NCBI GenBank assembly: GCA_002339135.1
Contig: DDJR01000032.1
Span: 68,376-74,310 of the forward strand
Length of the DNA: 5,935 bases
Reading direction: 5' to 3'
DNA from: Flavobacteriales bacterium UBA2619
GTDB lineage: Bacteria; Bacteroidota; Bacteroidia; Flavobacteriales_D; Sanyastnellaceae
A program made the position numbers and the translations under genes. Below are positions 1-5,813 of this stretch, in pieces; the first letter of the stretch is position 1; each line of letters starts with the position of its first letter. The notes below the pieces were generated by a model, which saw nothing but the letters and a program-made list of their open reading frames with translations, did not search any database and had not been told where the DNA came from.

Positions 1-2
1 AG

Positions 3-296
3 AACTGTGGGGTTTATCCAATAACCCCGATGTATGTAATTTCTGTAACCGCTGTAATAGGAGCGTCATCCTTAGCACCATCAGATGCTTGGATTTATCT
101 ACTAGACGCATCTGGGACTACTTTAGGAAGCGTACATGCAAATCCATCAAATTATCAGAATACAAGTGTAACAGTAGACTTTGAAACTCCAATTTATGTG
201 AGTCAACTTCAACTATGTTCATGGTGGAATCCAGCATCGTTAATTTCCTTTGAATTAACAGGAGCAGAGGGTTGTGTAATTGATCCTGGCTGCACA
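3..296 (+). repeat. Long direct repeat, copy A (beta-rich unit)
   Basis: This is the first copy of a unit repeated 507 bp (169 codons) downstream, coding for a hydrophobic, beta-rich segment (VISVTAVIG, WIYL, VDFETPIYVSQLQLCSWWNP). Bases 19-68 match copy B exactly over 50 bp, and 192-232 match exactly over 41 bp. The 123 bp between them carry 34 differences by hand count and no length change. The unit appears to continue past the left edge, because similarity is still present at base 3. Function is unknown; it resembles a cell-surface beta-sandwich repeat. Confidence 0.9.
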
Positions 297-2054
297 AATG
301 AACTAGCCTGCAATTACAACCCTGACGCAACTGATGATGATGGCTTATGTGAGTATCCAGAGGATGGCTACGATTGTTTAGGGAATTGTATCCTTGATAT
401 CGATTGCTCAGGAATCTGTGGTGGAAACTCTTTCATAGATGATTGTGAAGAATGTAATGCAACCTCGATAGTATCAGCTGGATTATCATATCCCGTTTCA
501 TTGACTGATCAGTGTGAGATTTATTCAATAACCCCGATGTATGTAATTTCTGTAACCGCTGTAATAGGAGCGTCAACCAATACCTCATCAAATGTTTGGA
601 TTTATCTACAAAACTCGACTCCGCTTAATGTAGGAAGCGTAAGTGCAACTCCATATAATTTTGAGATTACCACTGTTACAGTGGACTTTGAAACACCCAT
701 TTATGTGAGTCAACTTCAACTATGTTCATGGTGGAATCCCGCATCGTTAAATTCCTTAGAATTTACAGGGGCAGAGGGTTGTGTGATTGTGATTGATCCT
801 GGTTGCACAGACATGCAAGCGTGCAATTATAATCAAGAAGCAAACTTGAATGATGATTCATGCGCGTATGTTGGTGATGACTGTGATGATGGAAGTGAGT
901 TCACAGAAAATGATACCTATACAACAGGGTGTGATTGCATAGGTGATGAGATTGAAACATGTGAGGATGGAATTCAAAATCAAGACGAAACAGGTGTTGA
1001 CTGTGGAGGCGCTTTTTGTGATGCGTGTCCGCCACCACCTTGTTACGGAACATTCGTTACTCTAACGCTTTACGATCAGTACAGTGACGGAGGAGGTACA
1101 GTTTCTGTTAACGGGGAGGATTTCCTAGTGAATACGGGAACAAACACGAACCCTACTTCTGCTACGTATTGTGTTGATCTAGAAACTTGTATTGAGGTTG
1201 TATATGCGGCTAATGACAATTGGCCTGATGAGAATTCCTGGGAAATCACCGATGCGACAACTGACGAGCTATTAGCTTCTGGTGGTAATGCCAATGCAAC
1301 ATTTGGTTATTGTGTTCCCGGATGTTCAGAAATGCAGGCGTGTAATTATAATCAAGAAGCAAACTTGAATGATGATTCATGTTTATATGATGGTGATGAC
1401 TGTAATGATGGAAATGAATTCACAGAAAATGATACCTTCACAACAGATTGTGAATGCTTAGGTGATGAGATTGAAATAGTGCCTGGATGCACTGATGAAA
1501 CAGCTTGCACCTTCAACCCAGAAGCAAATCAAAATGATATGTCTTGTATTTTCCCAGGTGATGATTGTGATGACAATGATGACTTTACTGACAATGACAT
1601 CTTCAATGGCTTATGTGATTGTGAAGGTGAACCATTACAGGGTGGATGTACTTATGAAGCTGCGTGCAACTATGACCCCGAAGCTGAGTTTGACAACGAC
1701 ACTTGCTTGTATTTCGGTGACCCATGTGATGATGAAGACCTTAACACAGAAGATGATGAAATTCAAGAAGACTGTGAGTGTGCTGGAACTCCCATTTCTA
1801 CAGTTGATGAATTAGATGCTTTATCAGTGCTCATTTACCCCAATCCAGCATCCAACAACCTGACAATAGACTTGGGTGATTTGAATGGGGTTAATACAAC
1901 AATTAAGCTCTATGACTCATCAAGTAAACTTGTCTTTGAGAAGCAGTCATTATCAACTCTAGTGATAGATGTTTCTAACTTTGCGAAAGGCATGTATTCA
2001 CTTGAGCTGGCAACTGATGAAAAAATCTTGAGGAATCAAGTTATTGTTGAGTAA
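3..2054 (+). CDS. T9SS-secreted Cys/Asp-rich repeat protein, adhesin-like (5' end missing)
   Basis: This is the C-terminal part of a large surface or secreted protein; exact function unknown. The frame is open from base 3, and residues before the ATG at position 30 (NCGVYPITP) match the sequence before the second repeat copy (DQCEIYSITP), so that ATG is internal and the true start lies off the left edge. Residues are numbered from that Met. Order: beta-rich unit copy A (1-86); half Cys module (87-110); a Cys-rich linker with GxCGG (111-142); unit copy B (170-257); Cys module (258-307); a CEDGIQNQDETGVDCGG linker (308-337); a beta domain with YDQYSDGGG and SWEITD (338-430); three more Cys modules (431-588); a T9SS type-A sorting domain with YPNPAS (about 598-674). 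The protein is very acidic and has no Lys or Arg before residue 626. Spaced cysteines suggest disulfides, and Asp-rich loops may bind calcium (inference). Such architectures are usual in flavobacterial T9SS cargo. Confidence 0.9.
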   Translation, partial: NCGVYPITPMYVISVTAVIGASSLAPSDAWIYLLDASGTTLGSVHANPSNYQNTSVTVDFETPIYVSQLQLCSWWNPASLISFELTGAEGCVIDPGCTNELACNYNPDATDDDGLCEYPEDGYDCLGNCILDIDCSGICGGNSFIDDCEECNATSIVSAGLSYPVSLTDQCEIYSITPMYVISVTAVIGASTNTSSNVWIYLQNSTPLNVGSVSATPYNFEITTVTVDFETPIYVSQLQLCSWWNPASLNSLEFTGAEGCVIVIDPGCTDMQACNYNQEANLNDDSCAYVGDDCDDGSEFTENDTYTTGCDCIGDEIETCEDGIQNQDETGVDCGGAFCDACPPPPCYGTFVTLTLYDQYSDGGGTVSVNGEDFLVNTGTNTNPTSATYCVDLETCIEVVYAANDNWPDENSWEITDATTDELLASGGNANATFGYCVPGCSEMQACNYNQEANLNDDSCLYDGDDCNDGNEFTENDTFTTDCECLGDEIEIVPGCTDETACTFNPEANQNDMSCIFPGDDCDDNDDFTDNDIFNGLCDCEGEPLQGGCTYEAACNYDPEAEFDNDTCLYFGDPCDDEDLNTEDDEIQEDCECAGTPISTVDELDALSVLIYPNPASNNLTIDLGDLNGVNTTIKLYDSSSKLVFEKQSLSTLVIDVSNFAKGMYSLELATDEKILRNQVIVE
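288..359 (+). repeat. Half Cys/Asp module (N-terminal half only)
   Basis: Residues 87-110 read GCTNELACNYNPDATDDDGL then CEYP. They match the first half of the four full modules downstream, with cysteines at module positions 2, 8 and 21. The second half (GDDCDD...C.C.G) is absent. In its place is a DCLGNC...GICGG...DDCEEC stretch, a different Cys-rich motif also common in flavobacterial exoproteins. Confidence 0.8.
510..809 (+). repeat. Long direct repeat, copy B (beta-rich unit)
   Basis: This is the second copy of the unit at 3-296. It carries a 6-bp in-frame tandem duplication (GTGATT twice, 783-794) that gives CVIVIDPGC where copy A has CVIDPGC. It leads directly into a complete six-cysteine module, whereas copy A leads into a half module and a different Cys-rich linker. 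Confidence 0.9.
801..950 (+). repeat. 50-residue six-cysteine Asp-rich module 1
   Basis: This is a 50-residue unit (residues 258-307) with cysteines at module positions 2, 8, 21, 28, 44 and 46, that is C-x5-C-x12-C-x6-C-x15-C-x-C. The acidic loop GDDCDDGSEFTENDT looks suited to calcium binding (inference). The module is 38 bp identical to module 2 over 825-862, although 123 residues of other sequence separate the two. Confidence 0.85.
1320..1469 (+). repeat. 50-residue six-cysteine Asp-rich module 2
   Basis: Residues 431-480 have the same length and the same six cysteine positions as module 1. Bases 1344-1381 equal 825-862 exactly. This is the closest relative of module 1 in the window, pointing to a recent duplication with the beta domain at residues 338-430 lying between the two. 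Confidence 0.85.
1485..1634 (+). repeat. 50-residue six-cysteine Asp-rich module 3
   Basis: Residues 486-535 (GCTDETACTFNPEANQND...) keep all six cysteines in register but are more diverged in DNA than modules 1 and 2. A five-residue spacer (IEIVP) separates this module from module 2. Confidence 0.85.
1644..1793 (+). repeat. 50-residue six-cysteine Asp-rich module 4
   Basis: Residues 539-588 (GCTYEAACNYDPEAEFDND...) again have six cysteines at identical positions. It is the last module before the sorting domain, joined to it by a short linker (ISTVDELDA). Confidence 0.85.
1821..2051 (+). other. T9SS type-A C-terminal sorting domain coding segment
   Basis: The last 77 residues show the usual pattern: LIYPNPAS near the start, a central IKLYDSSSKLVFE strand, then FAKGMYSLEL and a final strand ending NQVIVE. 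In the family this domain directs passage through the outer-membrane T9SS translocon and is then usually removed by the sortase PorU. All six Lys/Arg residues of the visible protein (K626, K633, K638, K654, K665, R668) lie here. Confidence 0.9.
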
Positions 2055-2147
2055 TTACTAAGCTGCAATTTGCTTCAAATCGTATATGATCTGAAAGATG
2101 GCACCACATTTGCGTAATTAAAAGATCCAATAATAACCAAATAACCT

Positions 2148-2333
2148 ATGAAATCACGATTACTAATTCTAGCTCTCTTGTCTTTAATACTTTTTTCCTG
2201 TACTAAAGAATATAATTGTGTTTGTGGAAGTGATGGCGGTGAACCGTATGTCTTAATTATTAGCGCAAACAATCTTGATGATGCTATAACAGAGTGTTCA
2301 CCGTCAGGATCTGATTGTGAAATAGAGGAATAA
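2148..2333 (+). CDS. Small cysteine-containing lipoprotein
   Basis: This is a 61-residue hypothetical lipoprotein. Residues 1-17 form a signal peptide (MKSR, then a long Leu/Ile core), and the lipobox LFSC places the lipidated Cys at residue 18. The predicted mature chain is 44 residues and acidic, with four further cysteines (C24, C26, C50, C57) that could form two disulfides. The pattern CTKEYNCVC...C...C resembles short, uncharacterised flavobacterial lipoproteins starting CxKxYxCxC; no function is known to me. The ATG is preceded by an A-rich stretch (AACCAAATAACCT), normal for Bacteroidota, with no Shine-Dalgarno motif. It lies 93 bp after the adhesin-like gene on the same strand; co-transcription is possible but not shown. 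It converges on the CotH-family gene with a 60-bp gap. Confidence 0.8.
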   Translation: MKSRLLILALLSLILFSCTKEYNCVCGSDGGEPYVLIISANNLDDAITECSPSGSDCEIEE

Positions 2334-2335
2334 AC

Positions 2336-2368
2336 ACAAAATGTAAGCACATATGTAGGCACAGCAAA
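2336..2368 (+). repeat. 33-bp dispersed direct repeat, left copy
   Basis: This copy starts two bases after the lipoprotein stop codon. It matches 5814-5846 at 26 of 33 positions without gaps. The conserved parts are ACAAAATGYARGCACA and TAGGCACAGYAAA, separated by four bases that differ fully. Inside are two RGCACA hexamers 12 bp apart. Function is unknown; see findings. Confidence 0.55.
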
Positions 2369-2393
2369 TATGACAACTTCATACTAAATAAGA

Positions 2394-5300
2394 TTACTGT
2401 TGAATCACAAACTTTAATGCATTTGGCCCAGATAGGACGAAATATGTTCCGTCAGACCAATCGTGTGTAGGTATTTCCACTACTATCCGACCATAGCGAG
2501 TGTTTCCGGAGACAGTATATTCCCAGACGCATTGTCCCATAGAATTATAAATGTTAAAAGGCGAGTGTGTTGGCATAACTAATTCAATTACATCGCTTGC
2601 TGGATTTGGCCAAAGGATAAACGTTTCATTGTCGTAGTAAGCTCCAGTTTCAATGTCTCCTGTATCAAATTCTTCTGAGTTAGAAAAACAGCCATCAAAA
2701 TATATTTCAGCTGAATATTGACCTTTTGAATCGGGTATCCAATTCATTCCTGTTCCCACAAATTCTCCATTAAAAAACCAAGCAACAGAATCGACATAAG
2801 GAATGTTTGTGATTGAAAGATCTAAGATGCCTGCAGTGTATGAAATTGAGGCAGATGCATCTAGAGGACAAGTTGTAAACTTTGCCAGAAAGATATCATG
2901 TGTATGTAGCGGAATTGTATTGATACGTTCATTTTCATTCATGTCTCCAGAAATAGTGTGATTATTTGATTCCCAATGATCAAACATCCAACCGTTTGTC
3001 GCATTTGCTTCAATCTCAATTGGACAATCTTCAAAATAGATGCCATGCCAAGGTAGTGGGCCTGGAACAATGGTGTTAATTCGTATTTCACCAGCCATTG
3101 GAGGATATACATCTAAAATGCATTCATGGCTCTCTGGAAGCTCGAAACTATTCATCAAATGTTCGCGAGAAGTTCCAACGCGTAGTTCATTATGCGCTAT
3201 CAAATTATCGATATAGGATTCCCATACTAGCATTGTTTGCGGTGAATCCCAACGGTCAATGTGATGTGGCATAGTTTCACTGATAGATTCCTTAGCATCG
3301 AGAACCATAGAAGTAAAAACATCTGGTTGAAATATTGTGTTGACTAAGTCTGCATAGCGGTTGATGAAACGAAGACGTAGTGGAATGTCCTCCAAAAATC
3401 GATTAAAAAGATTGCTGTGGACACTTGGAAATCCTGGATTTCTTGCCATCTCAATATAATTAGCATTTACGTTATTGTCTAAATAACCAAAGCTCTCGTC
3501 AGTGTCATACAAAATGTACCTCCAAGGCATATCAGGTGCTGAACGAAATGTTTTAACGTTGTTTAATCCCCAAGCAATACCCATCCAATCAATGTTTTGT
3601 GCGTATGTCTCGAAAATGAAATAATCCATATAATTTTTAACGTCAAATTTCTCTTCGAATAAAGTTGCAAAGTTCTCTTCAAGAGTTGGGGTGGCTAAAA
3701 GCAATGATGTTGATGAATAGAAATCCTCATCAGAACCGTGTAACAAACCATTCGGTCCAATTAAATCTACTTCGTCATCATTAGTGAGAAATTCGTTTGC
3801 GATAAAATGTTCGTCAGATTTTTGTCTCACACCGTACAACCCCCAAAAATCGCCGTTCAAATACAGTATAACAGGACGCCAGTTGCTTGCAACATTATGG
3901 GTAGTACGTGCCAACTGTGAATACATGCCATCTTGGAATTTTGTGCCCCAACTGTGCTGTCCTCCATTTCTTAAATTCAGATTGTTAAATGAGTTTAGCT
4001 GTGGAGCGTCTTCAAAAATTGGGTAATCAAAGTCTCCTGTGTATTCATTGCGAAAATCTAATCGGAAAGAACGTTGAGGTTCAGCGCGAGACCATCCACC
4101 GTGAATTTCTAGATCCAATTGTCCTTTTTCTTGAGACACTCCGTTTTCATCGAAAAATTCAATTCGGGCAAATCTGGACCATGGCTCCCAAAAGTTTGCA
4201 CCGAAGTACGGATAGTCAGTTCCAGCATTTGGGCCGGAGACGTAAATCCCAGTTTCCCAATTCCATAAATTATTTTCATCAGTAATAATTGAAAACATCG
4301 GAATATCTGGTGTAAACTCGTTGATTATGTATGTATAATCTTGTACTGCACTTGGTAAAGAATTTCCTCCTGTGCTAAATGATCGTAGGCTTAATACATT
4401 AGAGGAGTATATATTGAGTCCATCCGACGGAAATATAGGATCGTTTGTATTAGGTATGTCTCCGTTCATAGTGTAACGAACATCCAGTCCGCTAGATGGT
4501 TCTGAGATTTGAACATTCAATGGTGAGGTGTACCATCCTGAAGGTACTGACGCGTCAGGAGCAGTTTCAAATCCGTTATAGCATACATCTAATGGATTTA
4601 CTTCACCAGGCGAGGGATTGTCGAAGATGCACCAATCTTCAGAGTTTCCTTCAGGCCTACCCACTGAATGGCCAAACACTATGTCTGGATGTATGGGTAG
4701 AGCATCAATTTGTTCTCCTTCGGCATTCCAAAGCACAACAGATTCTCCAGGACTTAATTTGAATGAAGTGTGCATTAATGCTGAATATTCAGGCCACCAA
4801 GCGGGTGGATCCATCCAGTCAGAGGGTTCACCGTCTTTTCTTGTCATTCCAAGAAATGGGCGAATAGTAAGGTCACTGGATTCGGGAGAGTCGTTGTGTA
4901 CTTGAAAAGCTAATACATTTTCACCTGGCACAAGCCAATTGCTGAATTCACTTTCATCCCACAACCTTTGCTCAGGTAATAAATTCTGGTATAAGTTGGC
5001 TTCAATATACGTGTTAGAAAAATCATTGTATTCACCCAAAACCCCATTCATTGAAGTGGAGCGAGACACCTCGTTGCCATTAAGATAAGCTATGTATCCG
5101 TCATCGTAATCGACTGCCAATGACATGTAGCCCCAATCTAGAGGGTCTTCTATATAAAATGATTTTTTTATAAAAATTACATTTGCATATTCTAGCACAG
5201 TAGCGTCGTCATTGTCACCGTACCCAAATCCACCTTGGCCAAGTGACCAGCCTATGGAGTTAAAGCCTGGTTCATTCCAACCTGAAAGTGGATTTGAAGT

Positions 5301-5654
5301 TGGTACAATGTAATCCCAAGTATCAGAATCTATGGCAGGACATTTCCAGTTTTGGGACATGTAAGACTTGTCCAATCCAGATGAAGCAATGAGCAACCTC
5401 TGACCTGATTGTAATTCTATATAAGGCAATTCCCAACCATTGTCATACTCAAATTCATCATTCAATCTGAAACCTTCTAAGTTGACTGCTTCTTCTCCGT
5501 CGTTCCTAAGCTCGATCCAGTCACTTGATTCCCCCATAATTTCTACCCAACCATCTTTTGCAGAAGCCTCTGAAATGATTATTTGACTTGAAGAATAACA
5601 GCAAAAAAAACAGGATGAGATAACTAAGAAAATATTTTTGTGTAAATTCTTCAT
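2394..5654 (-). CDS. CotH kinase family protein, lamin-tail and T9SS domains
   Basis: This is a 1086-residue secreted protein. The start at 5654 is chosen because it gives a normal signal peptide (MKNLHKNIFLVISSCFFCCY, cleavage probably after SSSQ); the in-frame ATG at 5684 would add ten polar residues. Domains: lamin-tail domain (about 25-98, DWIELRNDG..AVNLEGFRLND); jelly-roll-like region (about 120-270, DGYIAYLNGNEV); a second lamin-tail-like segment (about 285-355); chitobiase C-terminal-like domain (about 365-443, VRYTMNGDIPNTNDP); CotH domain (about 450-838) with GLYGVRQKSDEHF (605-617), NIDW (687-690) and WRYILYDTDESFG (711-723); a repeat-like beta domain (about 845-929); an Ig/PKD-like region (about 930-990); T9SS type-A sorting domain (about 1012-1086, WPNPAS). 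CotH of Bacillus is an atypical spore-coat protein kinase, but activity in these bacterial exoproteins is largely untested. D717 and D719 are metal-binding candidates (inference). The gene is complete and converges on the lipoprotein gene. Confidence 0.9.
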   Translation of the reverse strand: MKNLHKNIFLVISSCFFCCYSSSQIIISEASAKDGWVEIMGESSDWIELRNDGEEAVNLEGFRLNDEFEYDNGWELPYIELQSGQRLLIASSGLDKSYMSQNWKCPAIDSDTWDYIVPTSNPLSGWNEPGFNSIGWSLGQGGFGYGDNDDATVLEYANVIFIKKSFYIEDPLDWGYMSLAVDYDDGYIAYLNGNEVSRSTSMNGVLGEYNDFSNTYIEANLYQNLLPEQRLWDESEFSNWLVPGENVLAFQVHNDSPESSDLTIRPFLGMTRKDGEPSDWMDPPAWWPEYSALMHTSFKLSPGESVVLWNAEGEQIDALPIHPDIVFGHSVGRPEGNSEDWCIFDNPSPGEVNPLDVCYNGFETAPDASVPSGWYTSPLNVQISEPSSGLDVRYTMNGDIPNTNDPIFPSDGLNIYSSNVLSLRSFSTGGNSLPSAVQDYTYIINEFTPDIPMFSIITDENNLWNWETGIYVSGPNAGTDYPYFGANFWEPWSRFARIEFFDENGVSQEKGQLDLEIHGGWSRAEPQRSFRLDFRNEYTGDFDYPIFEDAPQLNSFNNLNLRNGGQHSWGTKFQDGMYSQLARTTHNVASNWRPVILYLNGDFWGLYGVRQKSDEHFIANEFLTNDDEVDLIGPNGLLHGSDEDFYSSTSLLLATPTLEENFATLFEEKFDVKNYMDYFIFETYAQNIDWMGIAWGLNNVKTFRSAPDMPWRYILYDTDESFGYLDNNVNANYIEMARNPGFPSVHSNLFNRFLEDIPLRLRFINRYADLVNTIFQPDVFTSMVLDAKESISETMPHHIDRWDSPQTMLVWESYIDNLIAHNELRVGTSREHLMNSFELPESHECILDVYPPMAGEIRINTIVPGPLPWHGIYFEDCPIEIEANATNGWMFDHWESNNHTISGDMNENERINTIPLHTHDIFLAKFTTCPLDASASISYTAGILDLSITNIPYVDSVAWFFNGEFVGTGMNWIPDSKGQYSAEIYFDGCFSNSEEFDTGDIETGAYYDNETFILWPNPASDVIELVMPTHSPFNIYNSMGQCVWEYTVSGNTRYGRIVVEIPTHDWSDGTYFVLSGPNALKFVIQQ
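2397..2621 (-). other. T9SS type-A sorting domain of the CotH-family protein
   Basis: The last 75 residues begin FILWPNPASD, continue with FNIYNSMGQCVWE and end DGTYFVLSGPNALKFVIQQ. This is the standard type-A pattern (PNPAS, then a central strand with G, then GTY/GxY and a final hydrophobic strand). Its sequence is only distantly like the sorting domain of the plus-strand gene, so the two were not recently copied from each other. Confidence 0.9.
3141..4307 (-). other. CotH kinase-like domain coding segment
   Basis: Residues about 450-838 of the CotH-family protein. Family-typical landmarks run in order: an entry segment IPMFSIITDENNLWN; HGGWSR..PQRSFRLDFR (518-535); LNLRNGG (559-565); GLYGVRQKSDEHF (605-617); the NIDWMGIAWGLNNVKTFR block (687-704); and WRYILYDTDESFG (711-723), corresponding to the family W.f..wD.D..FG motif. 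Both aspartates of DTD are present, so nothing suggests inactivation. Boundaries are approximate. Confidence 0.8.
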
Positions 5655-5666
5655 GCTACAATTTAC
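5642..5666 (-). promoter_or_regulatory. Possible hairpin with the CotH-family start codon in its loop
   Basis: Bases 5642-5648 (GTAAATT) and 5660-5666 (AATTTAC) form a perfect 7-bp AT-rich stem. Its 11-base loop contains the start codon (5652-5654). In mRNA this could affect initiation, but the stem is weak and could be chance in AT-rich DNA. No Shine-Dalgarno motif is present. Confidence 0.25.
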
Positions 5667-5708
5667 GTCGCCTTTCCCCAACACTATCTCTCTGCTCGCA
5701 GCGTCCGG

Positions 5709-5749
5709 GATTAGAAACAGAAGCGACGCAGTCGCTTCTGTTTCTAATC
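5709..5749. repeat. Perfect 19-bp inverted repeat with 3-nt loop
   Basis: The left arm GATTAGAAACAGAAGCGAC (5709-5727) is exactly complementary to the right arm 5731-5749, with loop GCA. It extends by a G-T wobble (5708/5750) and a further G-C pair (5707/5751). It lies about 55 bp upstream of the CotH-family start codon. Neither side is followed by a clear T-run (rightward TCTCTTTCG, leftward CCGGACGC), so it is not a textbook intrinsic terminator. It may be a dispersed palindromic repeat, a leader structure or a protein-binding palindrome. Confidence 0.9.
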
Positions 5750-5813
5750 TCTTTCGAACCTCTCACCCACCTAAATCGACGTCCTTTCTTGGTGAGGATA
5801 AAGTCACTTACTA

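Noticed and set aside
1495..1815. 106-codon plus-strand frame inside the adhesin-like gene
   Set aside because: It is an out-of-frame shadow of the Cys-module repeats, rich in Met and Thr from the GATGAT codons of the true frame.
2068..2080. ATTTG-CTT-CAAAT hairpin after the adhesin-like gene as terminator
   Set aside because: It is only five AT-rich pairs with no following T-run, too weak to call.
2065..2112. Bacteroidota-type promoter (-33 TTTG, -7 TAnnTTTG) for the lipoprotein gene
   Set aside because: Two TTTG motifs occur (2069-2072, 2109-2112), but the spacing is too long and the TA of the -7 element is missing.
2075..2362. Minus-strand frame opposite the lipoprotein gene
   Set aside because: It is antisense to a convincing lipoprotein signal sequence and shows no domain or signal of its own.
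3943..3962. TGTGCC...TGTGCT pair inside the CotH-family gene, similar to the hexamers of the 33-bp repeat
   Set aside because: The spacing is 11 rather than 12 bp, flanks do not match, and it lies within conserved coding sequence; probably chance.
5655..5684. Upstream in-frame ATG (5684) as start of the CotH-family protein
   Set aside because: It would place ten polar residues before an otherwise normal signal peptide. The Met at 5654 gives the standard basic n-region and hydrophobic core.
5709..5749. Reading the palindrome as a CRISPR repeat or integron attC site
   Set aside because: There is only one copy and no spacer array, and the attC consensus core ends (RYYYAAC/GTTRRRY) are not present.
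5745..5770. GGTTCGAA on the minus strand, T-arm-like
   Set aside because: No complementary T-stem or acceptor follows; the flank is the 19-bp palindrome, so it is not a tRNA.
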